8,816 bases of DNA from assembly GCA_002338605.1 (NCBI GenBank), contig DDIP01000055.1, positions 290-9,105 on the forward strand, given 5' to 3'. Shown here one piece after another: positions 1 through 6,204 of the stretch (position 1 is its first letter; each line of letters begins with the position of its first letter). Below the pieces are notes generated by a model. The model was not told the DNA's origin and did not search any database. It worked only from the letters and a program-made list of their open reading frames with translations. The translations under genes and the position numbers were made by a program. The DNA is from Proteobacteria bacterium UBA1847 (GTDB lineage Bacteria > Pseudomonadota > Gammaproteobacteria > Steroidobacterales > Woeseiaceae).

Positions 1-107
1 GACGGCACCAGCTCGGACAGAATGCCAACGAAGGTGACGCTGGCCATCAGGCCCAGGACAAACCATGAAAAGTTCTGCTTGTCGTTAGCGGAGGAAATTG
101 TGGACAT
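1..107 (-). CDS. MFS transporter, N-terminal fragment (cut by window edge)
   Basis: The minus strand opens an ATG frame at 107 that runs off the left edge after 35 complete codons. The peptide starts with a short polar segment (MSTISSANDKQ) followed by a hydrophobic stretch containing FVLGLMASVTF and then GILSELVP. A polar start followed by a first membrane helix ending in a Ser-Glu-Leu-x-Pro turn resembles helix 1 of drug/H+ antiporter type major facilitator transporters, so an efflux pump in the inner membrane is the best guess. The Shine-Dalgarno is poor: the nearest candidate, AAGGG, lies about 12 nt upstream. The 185-nt gap to pldA suggests it could have its own promoter, but none was identified. 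With only 35 residues the family call is tentative and the substrate cannot be inferred. Confidence 0.5.
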   Translation of the reverse strand, partial: MSTISSANDKQNFSWFVLGLMASVTFVGILSELVP

Positions 108-292
108 CGTGCTTTACGCCCTTGCGATTATTGTTTTCGTTTGATTCCTGTTGGCGCAAGAACGCTCAACGACCTGGATTATTTCGCGGTCATTGTCGCA
201 ACCACCCGGAATTGTCGAAACTGGTAATTCCGCGTAGCGACCTGTGGATGGCCACAAGGGCTTCCGCTTTCAGTGTGCTTTGCGCGTCTTCG
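108..292. other. Intergenic region between pldA and the MFS gene
   Basis: This 185-nt gap lies between two minus-strand genes. It holds an imperfect inverted repeat at 241-259 (CCTGTGG, 4-nt loop, CCACAAGG with one bulged A) that could form a stem downstream of pldA. No T-tract follows it on the minus strand, so it is not a convincing intrinsic terminator. No clear -35/-10 pair for the MFS gene was found, and no small ORF with a credible ribosome binding site. Confidence 0.4.
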
Positions 293-1300
293 CTAACGCG
301 GTCCTTTCAGATAATCGTTGATGGCGAAGCCGATACCAATGCGTTCGCTACGTACATTGTAGTCCAGAAGACTTTCGCCGTAGCCATTAAAGTACTGTGC
401 GAAAATCCTGGCGTGTCTGAACAAAGGATAGCTCCAGGTCAATTCGACACTCTGTTTCGCTGTGCCCGGCCGGTACATGGTGGTGAAAGTATTGTTGTTG
501 GGTGCAAAAATAAGGCGTGCCTGTCCGTAACCCTGGTAACGATGCAAGCCGGGATTTTGGTCATCCGAACCGTCTTCCGGCAAGCGGTACCATGTGGTAA
601 GCGCGAGCGCGAGCTTATCCGTGATGTCGACTGCTACTCGTGCTTCGATTCGGTCCCAGCTACGGGATAGTAGTTGGGTACGTCCGTTCGACTGATGCAC
701 AAAGCCTAAATCCCAGCCCGCGATATCCATGCCCCAAAAGCTTGGGCCACCATAGTGGCGGAGAAATAATTCGGGTTCGTAATTGGTTTCGCGAAATGGT
801 TTCGAAAATTGCCCGTTGTACACTTGCCACCAGGCCCGATTGGTGTAGGCCACCAACAGATCCGTGTCCGTGCCCCACAATTGTTGTGCAACCGGAAATT
901 TGATACTCACCTGCATCTCGGCTTCGGTGTAGTCGACGGCGTTGTCCCCGCCCAGCTCGCTGAACGGCGCGTCGTTGGGGTTGTCGTTGTAGGTGATCGG
1001 CAAAATATAGTTTGGTCGATGCGGCGTCATCGTATAGTCGCGATCGTAAGACTGCCGTTCGGCCCTGATGCGACGGTCCGTATTGGATTCCGGCAAAACT
1101 TCGTTGATCGCCCCGAGTTCCGCCGCGCACGTCGTTCGCACATCGGCAACCGTAGTATCCGGAACAGCTGTCTTAATCGCTTGTAGCAAGCATTGATCAA
1201 GAGACGACGCCGCTGCATGCGTTGTTACTGGCAATACTGCGGCTAGTCCAATAAACAAATACCTGCACCTTTGGCCGAAATTTTTTTCAATGTCCGTCAT
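293..1300 (-). CDS. pldA: Outer-membrane phospholipase A (OMPLA, PldA)
   Basis: PldA is a 12-strand outer-membrane beta-barrel that hydrolyses phospholipids misplaced in the outer leaflet; it works as a calcium-dependent dimer. The 335-residue protein has a signal peptide (hydrophobic core about residues 14-27, cleavage likely near THAA, residue 30). Family signatures are plain: PFRETNYEPELFL at 168-180, the active-site block HQSNGR at 202-207 followed by SRSWDR at 212-217, and GYGESLLDYN at 306-315 near the C-terminus. By alignment with E. coli OMPLA, His202 and Ser204 match His142 and Ser144, and Arg207 and Ser212 match calcium-site residues. The position of catalytic Asn156 is Asp216 (codon GAC at 655-653). 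An N-terminal segment absent from the barrel carries Cys37 and Cys58. The ATG at 1300 has GTGAGG 8 nt upstream, overlapping the stop of the preceding gene, so translation is probably coupled. Confidence 0.95.
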   Translation of the reverse strand: MTDIEKNFGQRCRYLFIGLAAVLPVTTHAAASSLDQCLLQAIKTAVPDTTVADVRTTCAAELGAINEVLPESNTDRRIRAERQSYDRDYTMTPHRPNYILPITYNDNPNDAPFSELGGDNAVDYTEAEMQVSIKFPVAQQLWGTDTDLLVAYTNRAWWQVYNGQFSKPFRETNYEPELFLRHYGGPSFWGMDIAGWDLGFVHQSNGRTQLLSRSWDRIEARVAVDITDKLALALTTWYRLPEDGSDDQNPGLHRYQGYGQARLIFAPNNNTFTTMYRPGTAKQSVELTWSYPLFRHARIFAQYFNGYGESLLDYNVRSERIGIGFAINDYLKGPR

Positions 1301-1308
1301 TGTGAATG

Positions 1309-1314
1309 CCTCAC
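1309..1314 (-). promoter_or_regulatory. Ribosome binding site of pldA, overlapping the upstream stop codon
   Basis: On the minus strand GTGAGG lies 8 nt before the pldA ATG. The TGA stop of the DUF4344 gene (1313-1311) is inside this motif, so ribosomes terminating there sit on the pldA initiation site. This supports the ATG at 1300 as the true start and suggests translational coupling. Confidence 0.7.
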
Positions 1315-2168
1315 CGGCGCCTGCTGTTGTACTGATGAATCACGGCGAAGGCATCGAACAGCTCGTAGCAAATCAACAACCGTCGCTGCTCAGGTTGCCA
1401 CGCGGCTTCCGGTCGGCCACAGACTTGCATAACGACAGTCATCGGGTGCTCGAAGGCAAACAGGTCTTCAACGGCCTGAACGGTAAGCTCCAGCAGGTTC
1501 AACCGACGAATCTCTTCAAGAGCCTGCCGCTGGATTTGACTATTCGGCCGCTCGTACCGAAAAGTGATTTCTGCCCTGGTCAGGTTGCCGGATTCGCGGC
1601 CATAACTGTCTATCAACCAGCGCAGACCGCGATCGGCTATCGCGTATTCCGTCGGACACCCGGCAGCACGATCCTGTGGAAGCTTGAGATCAGTTACGAT
1701 GTGTGACTGTCCACTTGGGTCACTGCCGTAAAGCAAACAGAGCGTTGCGTAATGCCGCTGAATACTGAGCGCATGGGAACGCCAGTACGGAATTTCGATA
1801 TCGCTGGATTGTGCAAGATGCCATGTCGTAGAAAACGACATCGCCGCGCTGTAAACGGCTGCATTCAGGAAGGTCGCGGTTGGCTCAGTACCGTCACCGC
1901 GCAATAACATTGTTGTCGCAATATAGTCCGCGGTACTTTCGATCGGCCCAAGAATTGGCACATCTTTGTCGCCAATAACAACATGCGCCAGTTCGTGCAG
2001 GAGCACGAATTCGAAGTTGCCGACGACGAAATCCAGTCGCCGTTGTCGCGAATCGTCGGCGACAGCTTTACACGATGCGATGGCTATCGCACTCAAAAGC
2101 ACAATAAGCAACGCGCCAAACCGAACGCCGCCACGATGACGCGCAATTCGATCGGATGAGATTATCAC
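1311..2168 (-). CDS. DUF4344-type putative metallopeptidase, lipoprotein
   Basis: The 285-residue protein begins with a basic stretch, a hydrophobic helix (about 19-31) and a lipobox IASC ending at Cys33. The next residue is Lys, not Asp, so by the E. coli Lol rule it should be sorted to the outer membrane, periplasm side. A gluzincin-like zinc site is visible: HELAH at 58-62, with Glu77 of the following ESTAD motif (77-81) as the probable third ligand. Further conserved-looking elements are His132 and Arg138 before CLLYGSDP (144-151), CPTEY at 171-175, Cys250 and CYELFD at 267-272. This order matches the DUF4344 putative metallopeptidase family as I know it; activity and substrate are unknown to me. 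The start is GTG at 2168 with only a weak purine stretch upstream, so the exact start is less certain. It sits 10 nt before pldA and 67 nt after the PLD lipoprotein gene. Confidence 0.85.
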   Translation of the reverse strand: MIISSDRIARHRGGVRFGALLIVLLSAIAIASCKAVADDSRQRRLDFVVGNFEFVLLHELAHVVIGDKDVPILGPIESTADYIATTMLLRGDGTEPTATFLNAAVYSAAMSFSTTWHLAQSSDIEIPYWRSHALSIQRHYATLCLLYGSDPSGQSHIVTDLKLPQDRAAGCPTEYAIADRGLRWLIDSYGRESGNLTRAEITFRYERPNSQIQRQALEEIRRLNLLELTVQAVEDLFAFEHPMTVVMQVCGRPEAAWQPEQRRLLICYELFDAFAVIHQYNSRRR

Positions 2169-2235
2169 TTTACGTTCATCGTCATGATACTCAATATTCC
2201 CGGCGGCTGAGTTTGAACGAACGCTCCGCTGGCAC

Positions 2236-3807
2236 TCATAGCTGGGACTCGCCCGGCAACCATCTCATCATGTGCGTCAGCGTGCGAGTACACCAGGACG
2301 TATCCGGTTCCGTCCTAAGCACGGCGGAACCACCATCGTTCCATACCAGTCGGTCGCGACCATTGGTATTCGATTCCAGCGCCAATGCATAGGCCGCCGA
2401 GTCGATCTCCTCATCGAACCATCGCGCCATGATCCCTGCAAATGCTTTTGAATCAAACACTATGCCTATTTCTGTATTCTCAGTGAACGAGCGTGGATCA
2501 AAGTTCAGCGAACCAATGAAAACGTATTTGCGATCAATAACAAAGGACTTGGCGTGCAGGACCGTCGACTTCGTTGTTCCAAAGGGCGCTTTGTCCTGCT
2601 TGCGAAGCTCGTCCGGCTCCCTGTTGCGAGCCTCGTGAATTTCAACACCACCCGCCAGCAAGGGTCGGCGATACTTAGCGTATTTCGCATGCACAATTGC
2701 ATGATTGTTTGAGGCCAGTGAATTCGTCAATACACGAACGCGCACGCCACGGTCAACCAACTTTATCATGCCGTCTGTACCTGTTCTTCCAGGAATGAAA
2801 TACGGCGAAATGACAATAATTTCATCTTGTGCGTCGGCGAACTGCGGACCAATTTGACTGATCAGCTGCAGGTCTTTTCGATCCCGACGCGCAGAAAGTT
2901 TTTCCGGAAGATCGACGACAAGGCGAGCGTCTCCCCAAAAAAACCGCAGTGCGTTGCCCTTCAATTCCGCTGCAAACTGCGAAGCGACCAATGCACGAGC
3001 GTAGGCGCAGTCACGATTCTGATCAGCAAATTCTTGAAGAAATTCACGATGGCGAGCAATCTCACCCGCATCAGGCAGGCGTCGAGCAAGGCTCGAAACA
3101 GGATAAGCCAGTTCGTTGTTCCAGTACGCATCAAAGGAGTCGGACACGTCCGCTACGACCGGGCCAATAGTCATGGCGTCGAGGTCACCAAACGTAATTT
3201 GGGGATCCGCCTCGAAATACTCATTGCCGATGTTACGCCCGCCAACGACGGCCACCTGGTTATCGACAATAAACGACTTGTTGTGCATGCGCCGCGTCAC
3301 CTTGCCGAAACGACTTATGTACTGAGTCGCTCTGTTGATTCGACGACTGAACGGGTTGAATACACGTACCTCGACATTTGCATGTGCGCTAAGGAGCACC
3401 CAGTCATGGTCCCTGCCCCGAAGATCAATGTCGTCAAGCAACAGGCGTACGCGAACGCCCCGCTCCGCCGCATCGAGGAGCACGTTGAGTAACAACCGAC
3501 CGACCAGATCGTCGTGCCACAAATAGTATTGGGCATCGATGGATCGCTCTGCATTTTTCGCCAGAGCAGCGCGCGCAACGAATGCACTCGTGCCATTGCC
3601 CAGCGGCACAAATCCGGAGTGCCCGGGATTCGCCAGCTTTGCCGCCTCAAATTTTTTGGCCCAGTGAGTCTCGTGCGTATCAGTCATGCGCAAAGAGCTA
3701 ACCCGTTGCGTGTTGTCCGGGAGAGTTGCGCAGCCCGTCACCGCAAGAGCCACTACTACGGCAACGATGAATTTCACAGGTCTGATTTCAGTGGAGAAAA
3801 GAGACAA
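2236..3807 (-). CDS. Phospholipase D family / cardiolipin synthase-like lipoprotein
   Basis: This 523-residue protein carries two phospholipase D HKD motifs: HNKSFIVD (His175, Lys177, Asp182) followed by GGRNIGNEYF, and HAKSFVID (His418, Lys420, Asp425) followed by GSLNFDPRS. Other family marks are SIDAQYYLWHDD (89-100), GVRVRLLLDD (117-126), ISPYFIPG (333-340) and a C-terminus ending LPGESQL. The family includes E. coli ClsC, which makes cardiolipin from phosphatidylethanolamine and phosphatidylglycerol, so phosphatidyl transfer or hydrolysis is expected; the exact reaction is inferred. Unlike the second PLD gene in this window it has a lipobox VTGC at 23-26. Ala follows Cys26, predicting outer-membrane sorting. 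The frame starts at TTG (3807) with AAGGA 5 nt upstream; GTG at codon 11 is an alternative that still keeps the signal peptide. GC content is visibly lower than in the second PLD gene (45-50% in hand-counted lines). Confidence 0.92.
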   Translation of the reverse strand: MSLFSTEIRPVKFIVAVVVALAVTGCATLPDNTQRVSSLRMTDTHETHWAKKFEAAKLANPGHSGFVPLGNGTSAFVARAALAKNAERSIDAQYYLWHDDLVGRLLLNVLLDAAERGVRVRLLLDDIDLRGRDHDWVLLSAHANVEVRVFNPFSRRINRATQYISRFGKVTRRMHNKSFIVDNQVAVVGGRNIGNEYFEADPQITFGDLDAMTIGPVVADVSDSFDAYWNNELAYPVSSLARRLPDAGEIARHREFLQEFADQNRDCAYARALVASQFAAELKGNALRFFWGDARLVVDLPEKLSARRDRKDLQLISQIGPQFADAQDEIIVISPYFIPGRTGTDGMIKLVDRGVRVRVLTNSLASNNHAIVHAKYAKYRRPLLAGGVEIHEARNREPDELRKQDKAPFGTTKSTVLHAKSFVIDRKYVFIGSLNFDPRSFTENTEIGIVFDSKAFAGIMARWFDEEIDSAAYALALESNTNGRDRLVWNDGGSAVLRTEPDTSWCTRTLTHMMRWLPGESQL

Positions 3808-3812
3808 TCGAA

Positions 3813-3817
3813 TCCTT
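3813..3817 (-). promoter_or_regulatory. Ribosome binding site supporting the TTG start of the PLD lipoprotein gene
   Basis: AAGGA on the minus strand lies 5 nt before TTG at 3807. The competing GTG at codon 11 (3777) has no comparable motif upstream, so the TTG start is preferred. Confidence 0.55.
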
Positions 3818-3855
3818 GTAATCCCTTTGTCTTGACTTCAAATCCGGCTGAGCCG

Positions 3856-5304
3856 TCAGCGCTGTACGCCTTCGGCAATCCGATCGCCCAAATCCTTGTC
3901 GACATTGCGCCAGTATTCGAGAGCCCGCTTTAGTACTGGTGCGGAAACGTCGGCAGAGAGATGGCCGACTATATTGGCCACCAATCGGTCGCGCTCAGCG
4001 TCGTCCATGACGTCGCGCACCAGGGTCCCGGCCTGACCGAAGTCATCATCGTCACGCCGCAAGGTATAGGCTTTGCGCACCATGTCACCGTCGGCAAACC
4101 ACAGGCCGGCCTCATCGGTACGTGAAAGGTCAGCCTTCGGACCACCGTATGAGTTTGGTGCGTACACCGGATCGGCAACATTCTCGGTCCGCATCGCGCC
4201 ATCCTTGCTGTAACTGTTGACGGGCGCCTGTGGTCTGTTTACCGGGATCTGCTTGTAGTTGACGCCGAGCCGCGCACGGTGTGCGTCCGAGTAGGAAAAG
4301 CCGCGCGCCAGGAGCATCTTGTCCGGGCTCAGGCCGATTCCCGGTACCACGTTACTCGGCTCGAACGCGGCCTGCTCGATCTCGGTGTGAAAGTCCGTTG
4401 GGTTTCGGTTCAAGATCAGCCTGCCGACCTCGATCAGCGGGTAATCCTTGTGTGGCCAGACCTTTGTCAGGTCGAACGGATTGAAGCGATAGGATTTGGC
4501 GTCCTCAAACGGCATGATCTGCATCTTTAAGGTCCAGCTTGGAAAATCCCCGTTCTTGATCGACTCAAACAAATCCCGACGATGGTAGTCGGCATCGACG
4601 CCGGCCATCGTGTCGGCCTCGGACTGCGTCAAAAACTCGATTCCCTGGTCGGTCTTGAAATGGTATTTGACCCAGAATTTCTCGCCTTCGGCGTTGACCC
4701 ACATGTAGGTATGACTGCCGTAGCCGTTCATATGCCGCCACGTTTTCGGAATGCCGCGATCGCCCATCAACCAGGTGACCTGATGCGCCGATTCCGGTGA
4801 CAGTGACCAAAAATCCCACTGCATATCATGGTCGCGCAACCCACTGTCCGCGCGACGCTTCTGCGAGCGGATAAAGTGCTGGAACTTCATTGGGTCTCGA
4901 AGAAAAAAGATCGGCGTATTGTTGCCGACCATGTCGTAGTTGCCCTCGGAGGTATAGAACTTGAGCGAAAATCCTCGTGGGTCGCGCCAGGTATCCGGAC
5001 TGCCGCGTTCCCCGGCAACCGTCGAAAAGCGGATCAGCGTGTCGGTCTTGGTGCCGGGCTGAAATACCTTGGCGCTGGTGTACGCACTGACGTCGCTGGT
5101 AACTTCGAAGTAGCCGAATGCGCCGCCGCCTTTGGCGTGGGGTTGGCGTTCGGGGATGCGCTCGCGGTTGAAATTGGCCATCTGCTCGAGCAGGTAGTGA
5201 TCGTGCAAAACAATTGGACCATCCGCCCCAATAGTAAGCGAGTGTTCATCACTGGCAACCGGAATACCGGCATCAGTGGTTGTGGGTTTTGTTTGATCGG
5301 CCAT
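3856..5304 (-). CDS. katA: Monofunctional haem catalase
   Basis: The enzyme dismutates hydrogen peroxide to water and oxygen. The 482-residue length is that of small-subunit (clade 3 type) catalases, and no signal peptide is present, so it is cytoplasmic. The active-site signature [20 protein letters not shown] covers 47-66, with catalytic His56. The distal Asn is Asn129 in [13 protein letters not shown] (126-138). The proximal haem signature [14 protein letters not shown] (334-347) contains ligand Tyr338 and its partner Arg334. [21 protein letters not shown] (166-186) and [10 protein letters not shown] (322-331) are also typical. The ATG at 5304 has AGGAG 8 nt upstream. It is the first gene of a minus-strand run whose next member, the PLD lipoprotein, starts 48 nt after its stop with no clear terminator between. 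The divergent upstream region holds candidate operators. The symbol is by family; small catalases are named variously. Confidence 0.96.
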   Translation of the reverse strand: MADQTKPTTTDAGIPVASDEHSLTIGADGPIVLHDHYLLEQMANFNRERIPERQPHAKGGGAFGYFEVTSDVSAYTSAKVFQPGTKTDTLIRFSTVAGERGSPDTWRDPRGFSLKFYTSEGNYDMVGNNTPIFFLRDPMKFQHFIRSQKRRADSGLRDHDMQWDFWSLSPESAHQVTWLMGDRGIPKTWRHMNGYGSHTYMWVNAEGEKFWVKYHFKTDQGIEFLTQSEADTMAGVDADYHRRDLFESIKNGDFPSWTLKMQIMPFEDAKSYRFNPFDLTKVWPHKDYPLIEVGRLILNRNPTDFHTEIEQAAFEPSNVVPGIGLSPDKMLLARGFSYSDAHRARLGVNYKQIPVNRPQAPVNSYSKDGAMRTENVADPVYAPNSYGGPKADLSRTDEAGLWFADGDMVRKAYTLRRDDDDFGQAGTLVRDVMDDAERDRLVANIVGHLSADVSAPVLKRALEYWRNVDKDLGDRIAEGVQR

Positions 5305-5312
5305 TGCTGTGA

Positions 5313-5317
5313 CTCCT
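5313..5317 (-). promoter_or_regulatory. Ribosome binding site of the catalase gene
   Basis: AGGAG on the minus strand stands 8 nt before the ATG at 5304, a near-ideal site that fixes the start. Confidence 0.8.
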
Positions 5318-5359
5318 GAAATGCTTGATTAGCGCGAAAAGTGTGTGAACTGGACATAC

Positions 5360-5379
5360 ACCTGCACGTATTTACAGTA
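5360..5379. promoter_or_regulatory. Possible LexA-like (SOS box) palindrome upstream of catalase
   Basis: Read on the minus strand, TACTGTAAATACGTGCAGGT has the CTG-N10-CAG core of the gammaproteobacterial LexA box and its TACTGTA left half. The right half is degenerate (GCAGG rather than ACAGTA). It lies about 55 nt upstream of the catalase start. It is called from pattern alone and could be chance. Confidence 0.25.
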
Positions 5380-5447
5380 CTGGCGCTGGACCGTACCCTG
5401 TCTCTCGACATGAACGGTTGAGCTTCGAGATCAGCCACCTTCGCATA

Positions 5448-5467
5448 TCCTGAGCGTATTATCAGGA
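5448..5467. promoter_or_regulatory. Perfect inverted repeat, putative operator in the divergent region
   Basis: TCCTGA (5448-5453) and TCAGGA (5462-5467) are exact inverted copies separated by 8 nt. Centre-to-centre spacing is 14 nt, near one and a third helical turns. The spacer and edge contain -10-like hexamers on both strands. This geometry would suit a dimeric repressor or activator acting on both divergent genes. I do not recognise the motif as that of a named regulator. Confidence 0.35.
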
Positions 5468-5569
5468 ATGTCGCACATTTTGAAATTCGCTGTTCTACGT
5501 AACACCCTGCGGTCAGCCACAAGAACGATTAATCACGACGTTCGTTACGCTTGAACTGCTCAAACCATC

Positions 5570-5576
5570 AGAAGGA
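5570..5576 (+). promoter_or_regulatory. Ribosome binding site that sets the DUF924 start
   Basis: AGAAGGA lies 7 nt before GTG at 5584. The frame is open further upstream to a TTG at 5551, but that codon has no such site, and the extra 11 residues do not look like the family's N-terminus, which begins close to the VLDFWF motif. Confidence 0.75.
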
Positions 5577-5583
5577 ATCACCT

Positions 5584-6123
5584 GTGCAAAACAAAGTATT
5601 GGATTTTTGGTTTAAAGAAGCCGGGAGCGAAAAATGGTTTGAGAAGAGTTCGGTCTTCGACCAGGTACTTATAGAGCGATTCACCGGCGTGCTTGAGCAG
5701 GCGGCCAGGGCAGAGTTCTATACCTGGCGCACCAGCGCCCAAGGGCGCCTGGCTGAAATCATTGTATTAGACCAGTTTTCACGCAATATCTATCGCAACA
5801 CCCCAGCCGCTTTTGCTCAGGACCCAATGGCACTGGCTTTGGCACAAGAAGCCGTATCAGCTGGTGTCTTGCAAGAACTGGACAGTATTGAAGTTCGGAA
5901 TTTTGTTCTCATGCCCTATATGCACAGCGAATCAAAATTGATTCACGAACAAGCCGATGCTTTGTTTAAACAATACTCCAGCGAAAAAACCTATGGATAC
6001 GAACTCAGGCACAAAGCCATCATTGATCGTTTTGGTCGATACCCCCACCGCAATGAAATCCTGGGTCGTGTTTCTACAGAAGAAGAATTAATGTTTTTGA
6101 AACAGCCAGACTCATCGTTCTAG
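5584..6123 (+). CDS. DUF924 family protein
   Basis: Starting at GTG 5584 the protein has 179 residues, close to the usual length of this family. The N-terminal VLDFWF motif (5-10), the central LDQFSRNIYRNTPAAF (63-78), MPYMHSESKLIHEQ (111-124) and the C-terminal RHKAIIDRFGRYPHRNEILG segment (143-162), ending in a final SSF, are the conserved blocks of DUF924. The family is predicted all-helical and TPR-like; I know of no established biochemical role. There is no signal peptide, so it is cytoplasmic. It is the only plus-strand gene, divergent from catalase and convergent with the second PLD gene. Its GC content, about 38-53% in hand-counted lines, is well below the roughly 60% of the catalase and second PLD lines counted the same way, so a different origin is possible. 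Confidence 0.9.
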   Translation: MQNKVLDFWFKEAGSEKWFEKSSVFDQVLIERFTGVLEQAARAEFYTWRTSAQGRLAEIIVLDQFSRNIYRNTPAAFAQDPMALALAQEAVSAGVLQELDSIEVRNFVLMPYMHSESKLIHEQADALFKQYSSEKTYGYELRHKAIIDRFGRYPHRNEILGRVSTEEELMFLKQPDSSF

Positions 6124-6204
6124 GAACAGCGTATGTATGCAGCCGGCGCATCGGTCGCACAGAATTATTTTGCAACCCGAGCAGACGGCCATTTCGGATA
6201 AAAG
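6124..6204. other. Short convergent intergenic gap
   Basis: These 81 nt separate the stop codons of the DUF924 gene and the second PLD gene. A bidirectional terminator would be expected here, but no GC-rich hairpin followed by a T-tract was found on either strand. Confidence 0.4.

Larger units (their letters stand above)
5305..5583. other. Divergent intergenic region between catalase and DUF924 genes
   Basis: This region of about 280 nt must carry the promoters of both divergent genes. Three dyads are visible: a LexA-box-like CTG-N10-CAG at 5362-5377, TCTCGA-N16-TCGAGA at 5403-5430, and TCCTGA-N8-TCAGGA at 5448-5467. The last encloses a -10-like hexamer readable on both strands (TATTAT plus, GATAAT minus). 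No match to an OxyR site (ATAG-N7-CTAT spacing) was recognised. No credible small ORF was seen. Confidence 0.5.

Noticed and set aside
241..259. Inverted repeat downstream of pldA considered as a terminator
   Set aside because: The stem has a bulge and no T-tract follows it on the minus strand.
660..1130. Minus-strand frame of 156 codons overlapping pldA
   Set aside because: Alternative frame of pldA; rich in Arg and Gly with no motif, while the pldA frame is continuous and conserved.
2827..3492. Long plus-strand open frame of 221 codons opposite the PLD lipoprotein gene
   Set aside because: It lies wholly antisense to a gene with two intact HKD motifs, has no recognisable motif of its own, and is what high coding density produces by chance.
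3836..3856. CGGCTGAGCCG palindrome just after the catalase stop considered as a terminator
   Set aside because: It is a palindrome with a 1-nt centre, too tight to form a hairpin with a usable stem, and no T-run follows.
4828..5319. Plus-strand open frame of 163 codons opposite catalase
   Set aside because: It covers the catalase active-site coding region in antisense and shows no family features.
5551..5583. Upstream TTG start giving an 11-residue longer DUF924 protein
   Set aside because: The GTG at 5584 has AGAAGGA at ideal spacing, and the family begins near the VLDFWF motif.
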